Below, in pieces: positions 5,259-9,279 of a DNA stretch of 9,279 bases. The stretch's first letter is position 1; every line of letters starts with the position of its first letter. A program made the position numbers and the translations under genes. The notes under the pieces are model-generated. The model saw only the letters and a list, made by a program, of their open reading frames with translations, did not search any database and was not told the origin of the DNA. Location of the stretch: positions 1 to 9,279 of the forward strand of contig JAEWIG010000038.1 of assembly GCA_023387295.1 (NCBI GenBank). Direction: 5' to 3'. This stretch comes from Bacillota bacterium (GTDB lineage: Bacteria > Bacillota > Bacilli > Bacillales > Cytobacillaceae).

Positions 5259-6353
5259 ATGGAAATTTTTAAATATCTCGAAAAATATGATTATGAGCAA
5301 GTGGTATTTTGTCAAGACAAGCAATCAGGATTAAAAGCGATTATTGCGATTCATGATACAACATTAGGACCAGCATTAGGTGGTACTAGAATGTGGACAT
5401 ATGCTTCTGAAGAAGCTGCAATTGAAGATGCTTTACGTTTAGCAAGAGGAATGACTTACAAAAATGCTGCAGCTGGATTAAATCTTGGTGGCGGTAAAAC
5501 AGTTATTATTGGGGATCCGAAAAAGGATAAGAATGAAGAAATGTTCCGTGCATTTGGCCGTTATATTCAAGGCTTAAATGGACGTTATATAACAGCAGAG
5601 GATGTTGGAACAACAGTTGCTGATATGGATCTAATTCATGAAGAAACTGATTATGTAACAGGGATTTCCCCTACCTTCGGTTCATCTGGAAATCCATCAC
5701 CTGTAACAGCATATGGTGTTTATGTAGGAATGAAAGCGGCAGCGAAAGAAGCATTTGGAACTGATTCATTAGAAGGTAAGGTAGTAGCAGTTCAAGGTGT
5801 TGGGAATGTTGCGTACACTTTATGTAAATATTTGCATGAAGAAGGAGCGAAATTAATCGTTACTGATATTAATAAAGAGTCCGTGCAACGTGCGGTAAAT
5901 GACTTCGGTGCACAAGCGGTTGATCCAAATGAAATCTATGGTGTTGAATGTGATATTTATGCACCATGTGCACTTGGAGCTACGGTTAATGATGAAACGA
6001 TTCCGCAATTCAAAGCAAAAGTTATTGCGGGATCAGCTAATAATCAATTAAAAGAAGAACGACATGGTGATATTATCCACGAAATGGGCATTGTGTACGC
6101 ACCAGATTATGTAATTAATGCTGGTGGAGTTATTAACGTCGCAGATGAGCTATACGGTTATAATGCTGAACGTGCATTGAAAAAAGTTGAGGGTCTGTAC
6201 GATACAATCGCTAAAGTAATTGAAATTTCCAAACGTGACAGAATCCCAACTTATAAAGCGGCTGATCGCATGGCTGAAGAAAGAATTGAAAGAGTACGTA
6301 ATTCACGCAGTCAGTTTTTACAAAACGGTCACCATATTCTTAGTCGCCGATAA
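5259..6353 (+). CDS. bcd: Leucine dehydrogenase (branched-chain amino acid dehydrogenase)
   Basis: It catalyses NAD-dependent reversible oxidative deamination of Leu, Val and Ile to their 2-keto acids and ammonia, supplying the substrate of the BkdA/BkdB/LpdV complex. The start at 5259 is chosen over the ATG at 5253: GGAGG (5245-5249) is 9 nt away instead of 3, and the resulting 364-residue length equals that of B. subtilis Bcd as I recall it. The catalytic domain shows GPALGGTRMW (38-46), Lys68 in YKNAAAG, catalytic Lys80 in GGGKTVIIG and Asp115 in AEDVGTTV. The NAD-binding domain shows VQGVGNVA (Gly180/Gly182) and NNQLKEERHG. The C-terminus ends SQFLQNGHHILSRR. Identity to the Bacillus enzyme is very high by eye. 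The gene is followed by a structured spacer before buk that may limit downstream transcription. Confidence 0.97.
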   Translation: MEIFKYLEKYDYEQVVFCQDKQSGLKAIIAIHDTTLGPALGGTRMWTYASEEAAIEDALRLARGMTYKNAAAGLNLGGGKTVIIGDPKKDKNEEMFRAFGRYIQGLNGRYITAEDVGTTVADMDLIHEETDYVTGISPTFGSSGNPSPVTAYGVYVGMKAAAKEAFGTDSLEGKVVAVQGVGNVAYTLCKYLHEEGAKLIVTDINKESVQRAVNDFGAQAVDPNEIYGVECDIYAPCALGATVNDETIPQFKAKVIAGSANNQLKEERHGDIIHEMGIVYAPDYVINAGGVINVADELYGYNAERALKKVEGLYDTIAKVIEISKRDRIPTYKAADRMAEERIERVRNSRSQFLQNGHHILSRR

Positions 6354-6373
6354 AAAATTCTATGCCGAACAAA

Positions 6374-6472
6374 TAAAAGCGTAAACACGAGGGTTTACAC
6401 AAGCAACTAGAAAAGGAAGGGCCCCCTATATATCAATTAGGGAGCCTTTTACTGGTAGAACAATCGCTTTTA
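6374..6472 (+). terminator. Structured bcd-buk spacer with a terminator-like hairpin (6420-6450)
   Basis: Three nested or adjacent pairings are visible. GTAAAC (6381-6386) pairs with GTTTAC (6393-6398). GGCCCCCTA (6420-6428) pairs with TAGGGAGCC (6438-6446) with one mismatch and is followed by TTTT, as in an intrinsic terminator. An outer clamp, TAAAAGCG (6374-6381) with CGCTTTTA (6465-6472), encloses both, though it shares one base with the first hairpin. It lies inside an otherwise continuous operon, so it probably acts as a partial terminator or an mRNA processing/stability barrier. The T-run is short, so strength is uncertain. Confidence 0.6.
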
Positions 6473-6487
6473 ACTGGAGGTTAACTC

Positions 6488-7597
6488 GTGCAAGAACTAA
6501 ACTATCGAATTCTTGTTATCAACCCAGGTTCCACTTCAACGAAAATAGGCGTTTTTGAAAATGAAATGTCCATTTTTGAGAAAACAATAAGACATGATAC
6601 AAAGTTGATTAATTCATTTGGAAACATCATCGAACAGCATGATTTTCGCAAAAATCTCATTTTAGAAACATTAGACGAAGAAGGATTTAATATCTCTAGG
6701 CTTGATGCGGTTTGTGGAAGGGGAGGCTTGTTAAGGCCGATTGAGGGTGGAACCTATGCCGTTAATGATGAAATGCTAAGAGATTTACGTGAAGGCTTAG
6801 CTGGACAGCATGCATCCAATTTGGGCGGAATATTAGCATATGAAATTGCAAAGGCATTAAATATTCCATCTTATATTGTTGACCCTGTTGTAGTTGATGA
6901 ATTAGATCCGATTGCCCGCATTTCTGGTTTTTCTTTAATCGAGCGAAAGAGTATTTTTCATGCACTAAATCAAAAAGCAGTCGCAAGAAGAGTAGCAAAA
7001 GAGTTTGGAGAGCGGTATGAAAATTTAAATTTAATTATTACCCATATGGGCGGGGGAATAACTGTTGGTGTACATAAATGCGGAAGAGTTATTGACGTAA
7101 ATAACGGTCTTCATGGTGATGGTCCTTTCAGTCCTGAACGTGCAGGTACAGTGCCGGCAGGTGATTTAATTTCTTTATGCTTCTCAGGAAAATATTATCG
7201 CGAAGAATTAATGAAGAAACTAGTCGGTCAAGGTGGACTTGTTGGTTATTTAGGTACAAACGATGCTGTGGCCATTGAAAAAATGATTGAAAAGGGCGAT
7301 GAAAAGGCAAAGCTCATTTATTCTGCAATGGCTTATCAAGTCGCGAAAGAAATTGGTTCTGCAAGTGCTGTTTTAAGTGGAAAAGTGGATGCAATTATTT
7401 TAACGGGTGGTCTTGCTTACGGGAAAGAATTCGTACAGGAAATTAGTAACCGGATTAGCTGGATTGCCGATGTTATCGTTCATCCAGGTGAAAATGAGCT
7501 ACAGGCTTTAGCGGAAGGCGCTCTTCGTATCCTTAAGGGAGAAGAAGCTGTTAAGGACTATCCAGGACCGATATTTGAACAAACAATTGCTTTTTAG
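6488..7597 (+). CDS. buk: Butyrate kinase (branched-chain fatty acid kinase)
   Basis: It transfers phosphate from butyryl or branched acyl phosphate to ADP, giving free acid and ATP; with Ptb it conserves energy from branched acyl-CoA. The 369-residue protein is of the ASKHA/acetokinase family. Visible motifs are the N-terminal phosphate loop VINPGSTSTKIGVF (10-23), CGRGGLLRPIEGGTY, the second glycine loop HMGGGITVGVH (from His186), a DGPFSPERAGTVP loop typical of Buk, and the adenosine motif LTGGLAYGKEF (Gly307/Gly308). The start is GTG: GGAGG (6476-6480) is 7 nt upstream and the protein aligns from RILVINPGSTSTK. The GTG start and upstream hairpins could lower its output relative to bcd. 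The gap to lpdV is only 12 nt, so translation is probably linked. Confidence 0.95.
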   Translation: MQELNYRILVINPGSTSTKIGVFENEMSIFEKTIRHDTKLINSFGNIIEQHDFRKNLILETLDEEGFNISRLDAVCGRGGLLRPIEGGTYAVNDEMLRDLREGLAGQHASNLGGILAYEIAKALNIPSYIVDPVVVDELDPIARISGFSLIERKSIFHALNQKAVARRVAKEFGERYENLNLIITHMGGGITVGVHKCGRVIDVNNGLHGDGPFSPERAGTVPAGDLISLCFSGKYYREELMKKLVGQGGLVGYLGTNDAVAIEKMIEKGDEKAKLIYSAMAYQVAKEIGSASAVLSGKVDAIILTGGLAYGKEFVQEISNRISWIADVIVHPGENELQALAEGALRILKGEEAVKDYPGPIFEQTIAF

Positions 7598-7609
7598 GGG
7601 GAAACAAAA

Positions 7610-9028
7610 ATGGCAGAAGAATATGATTTAGTCATACTTGGTGGTGGAACTGGCGGATATGTGGCAGCAATTCGTGCGTCACAACTTGGTTTAAAAACGG
7701 CCCTTGTTGAAAAAGGAAAACTAGGTGGTACATGTCTACATAGAGGTTGTATTCCGAGTAAAGCCTTGCTAAGAAGTGCGGAAGTTTATGCTACAACAAA
7801 GCGCAGTGAGGAATTTGGTATTTCAGCAAGTGATGTATCAGTAAATTTTGGCAAAGTTCAAGAAAGAAAAAATAAAATCGTAGATCAGCTTCACAAAGGT
7901 GTTCAGCATCTAATGAAGCAAGGAAAAATCGATGTGTTTGAAGGAATAGGACGAATTTTGGGTCCGTCAATCTTTTCCCCAATGCCAGGAACAATTTCTG
8001 TCGAGATGAATAACGGAGAAGAAAACGAAATGTTAATCCCGAAAAATGTTATCGTTGCAACAGGTTCAAGACCGCGTTCATTGCCAGGCTTAGAAATAGG
8101 TGGTCATGTGATGACATCTGATGAAGCTCTGGAGATGGAGGATATTCCAAAATCAGTGATTATAGTTGGTGGCGGTGTTATTGGAATAGAATGGGCTTCA
8201 ATGTTATCTGATTTTGGTTCAGAGGTCACAGTCATTGAGTATGCAGACCGTATCATTCCGACAGAAGACAAGGAAATCTCGAAAGAAATGCAACGCCTTA
8301 TGAAGAAAAAAGGGGTAAAAGTGATAACGAGTGCGAAAGTACTTCCTGAAACTCTTCAACAAGGTGAAGGGGTTACTATCTCTGCTGAGGTAAAAGGGGA
8401 ACAGAAGGAGTTTAATGCTGAAAAACTTCTAGTTTCTGTTGGACGGCAGGCAAATATCGAAGGAATTGGTTTGGAAAACACAGATATTCAAGTCGAGAAA
8501 GGCTATATTGTCACGAATGAGTATTTCCAAACGAAGGAATCACATATATATGCAATTGGAGATGTGATCGGCGGTCTTCAGCTTGCTCACGTTGCTTCAC
8601 ATGAAGGGCTTGTTGCTGTTGAACATATCGCTAATCAAAATCCTTCCCCAATCGATTATAGTTTAGTATCAAAATGTATTTATAGCACACCTGAGGTTGC
8701 TAGCGTTGGTTATACAGAAGAAGAGGCGAAAGAAAAAGGATATAAAGTGAAAAAAGGTAAATTCTCATTCCGTGCAATCGGAAAAGCACTTGTTTTTGGT
8801 GAATCTGATGGCTTTGTGAAAATTATTGCTGATGAGGAAACAGATGATATTCTTGGTGTCCATATGATTGGTCCACATGTAACAGATATGATTTCTGAAG
8901 CTGGACTAGCACGTGTCCTTGATGCAACTCCATGGGAAGTAGCACATACCATTCATCCGCACCCAACATTATCAGAAGCAATAGGGGAAGCAGCACTAGC
9001 TGTTGATGGCAAAGCAATCCATGGATAA
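7610..9028 (+). CDS. lpdV: Dihydrolipoamide dehydrogenase, E3 of the branched-chain keto-acid dehydrogenase
   Basis: This FAD flavoenzyme reoxidises dihydrolipoyl groups on the E2 subunit and reduces NAD. The 472 residues are full length. The order is: FAD-binding GGGTGGYVAA (11-20); the redox disulfide Cys42/Cys47 in GGTCLHRGCIPSK; the NAD-binding GGGVIGIE motif (187-194); the second FAD motif YAIGDVIGG (Asp318); and the C-terminal dimer interface with catalytic His451/Glu456 in HPHPTLSE. AGGGGGAAA lies just before the ATG. Assignment to the branched-chain complex, rather than to the pyruvate or oxoglutarate complexes, rests on its place between buk and bkdAA. All catalytic residues are present and nothing is truncated. 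Confidence 0.96.
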   Translation: MAEEYDLVILGGGTGGYVAAIRASQLGLKTALVEKGKLGGTCLHRGCIPSKALLRSAEVYATTKRSEEFGISASDVSVNFGKVQERKNKIVDQLHKGVQHLMKQGKIDVFEGIGRILGPSIFSPMPGTISVEMNNGEENEMLIPKNVIVATGSRPRSLPGLEIGGHVMTSDEALEMEDIPKSVIIVGGGVIGIEWASMLSDFGSEVTVIEYADRIIPTEDKEISKEMQRLMKKKGVKVITSAKVLPETLQQGEGVTISAEVKGEQKEFNAEKLLVSVGRQANIEGIGLENTDIQVEKGYIVTNEYFQTKESHIYAIGDVIGGLQLAHVASHEGLVAVEHIANQNPSPIDYSLVSKCIYSTPEVASVGYTEEEAKEKGYKVKKGKFSFRAIGKALVFGESDGFVKIIADEETDDILGVHMIGPHVTDMISEAGLARVLDATPWEVAHTIHPHPTLSEAIGEAALAVDGKAIHG

Positions 9029-9066
9029 CTAGAAAAGCGAAGCTAGCCGACTAGAAAAGCGGAAGC
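9029..9066 (+). repeat. Short tandem-like direct repeat in the lpdV-bkdAA spacer
   Basis: CTAGAAAAGCGAAGC (9029-9043) and CTAGAAAAGCGGAAGC (9051-9066) differ by one inserted G and are separated by 7 bp (TAGCCGA). The first begins directly after the lpdV stop. A T-rich stretch and the bkdAA ribosome binding site follow. The AGAAAAGCGGAAGC core resembles the edge of an interspersed repeat that I recall from Bacillus-type genomes. No strong hairpin is formed here. Confidence 0.6.
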
Positions 9067-9104
9067 AAACTGTTTTTACATATTTTTTATTAGGGGGTAA
9101 TGAA

Positions 9105-9279
9105 ATGGATAAAAATCGTCATAATGCTTTAGGTTTAAGTGATGATACTGTTTTAGAAATGTATGAAACCATGCTTTTGGCCCGTCGAATCGATGAGCGG
9201 ATGTGGCTTTTAAACCGAGCAGGAAAAATCCCTTTCGTTATTTCATGTCAAGGGCAAGAGGCTGCTCAAGTTGGTGCTG
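9105..9279 (+). CDS. bkdAA: Branched-chain 2-oxoacid dehydrogenase E1 alpha subunit (3' end missing)
   Basis: This is the start of the thiamine-diphosphate-dependent E1 alpha subunit, which decarboxylates branched 2-keto acids. Fifty-eight codons are visible before the window ends: MDKNRHNALGLSDDTV, then MLLARRIDERMWLLNRAGKI, then PFVISCQGQEAAQVGA. This N-terminus closely matches Bacillus BkdAA. AGGGGG (9092-9097) is 7 nt before the ATG at 9105; an out-of-frame ATG at 9100 is too close to it. The TPP-binding motif, expected further on, lies outside the window. It follows lpdV by 76 bp, a gap containing a direct repeat but no clear terminator. The genes for E1 beta (bkdAB) and E2 (bkdB) should follow. 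Confidence 0.95.
   Translation, partial: MDKNRHNALGLSDDTVLEMYETMLLARRIDERMWLLNRAGKIPFVISCQGQEAAQVGA

Noticed and set aside
1..9279. A novel defence, secretion or biosynthetic system
   Set aside because: All full genes belong to recognised housekeeping or catabolic families in a conserved Bacillus order; no mobile, toxin or defence genes are present.

Overview
The window comes from an AT-rich, endospore-forming Firmicute of the Bacillus type. Support for this is a near-canonical Spo0A, strong AGGAGG-like ribosome binding sites, one GTG start among mostly ATG starts, and a gene order and protein set closely resembling the Bacillus spo0A to bkd region. No tRNA, rRNA, CRISPR array, transposase or phage gene is visible.

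Layout. Positions 1-692 hold the 3' part of spo0A, the master sporulation response regulator, closed by a clear intrinsic terminator. Next is a cytosolic glycerophosphodiester phosphodiesterase (yqiK-like, 762-1490). It converges on a small two-helix membrane protein of the DUF2627 family (yqzF-like, 1624-1872, minus strand). The gap between them is filled by a nested imperfect palindrome of about 133 bp, which probably acts as a bidirectional terminator and looks like an interspersed repeat. A 221-bp divergent control region (1873-2093) separates yqzF from bkdR, a sigma-54 (SigL) activator with a Rossmann-like N-terminus, two PAS domains, an AAA+ domain and a Fis-type helix-turn-helix.

The rest is the branched-chain keto-acid degradation operon: ptb, bcd, buk, lpdV and the start of bkdAA, all on the plus strand and cut by the window end. 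A textbook -24/-12 sigma-54 promoter (4232-4248) lies upstream of ptb. Upstream of it is a cluster of TTGCA/TGCAA half-sites that overlaps the 3' end of bkdR. Leucine dehydrogenase (Bcd) deaminates Leu, Ile and Val to keto acids. The BkdA/BkdB/LpdV dehydrogenase complex converts these to branched acyl-CoAs, which can prime branched fatty acids. Ptb and Buk can turn the acyl-CoAs into free acids with ATP gain. BkdR couples transcription to amino-acid supply.

The genes are ordinary and well known; the novelty is in the non-coding DNA. The best observation is a 14-bp palindrome family, TGMAATAATTTKCA. It occurs twice in the bkdR leader, just downstream of a good sigma-A promoter, and once upstream of the ptb sigma-54 promoter. 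This suggests one BkdR operator used for both autorepression and activation. The 133-bp palindromic element, the structured bcd-buk spacer and a short repeat pair before bkdAA also merit a look. I did not find a convincing undescribed system.
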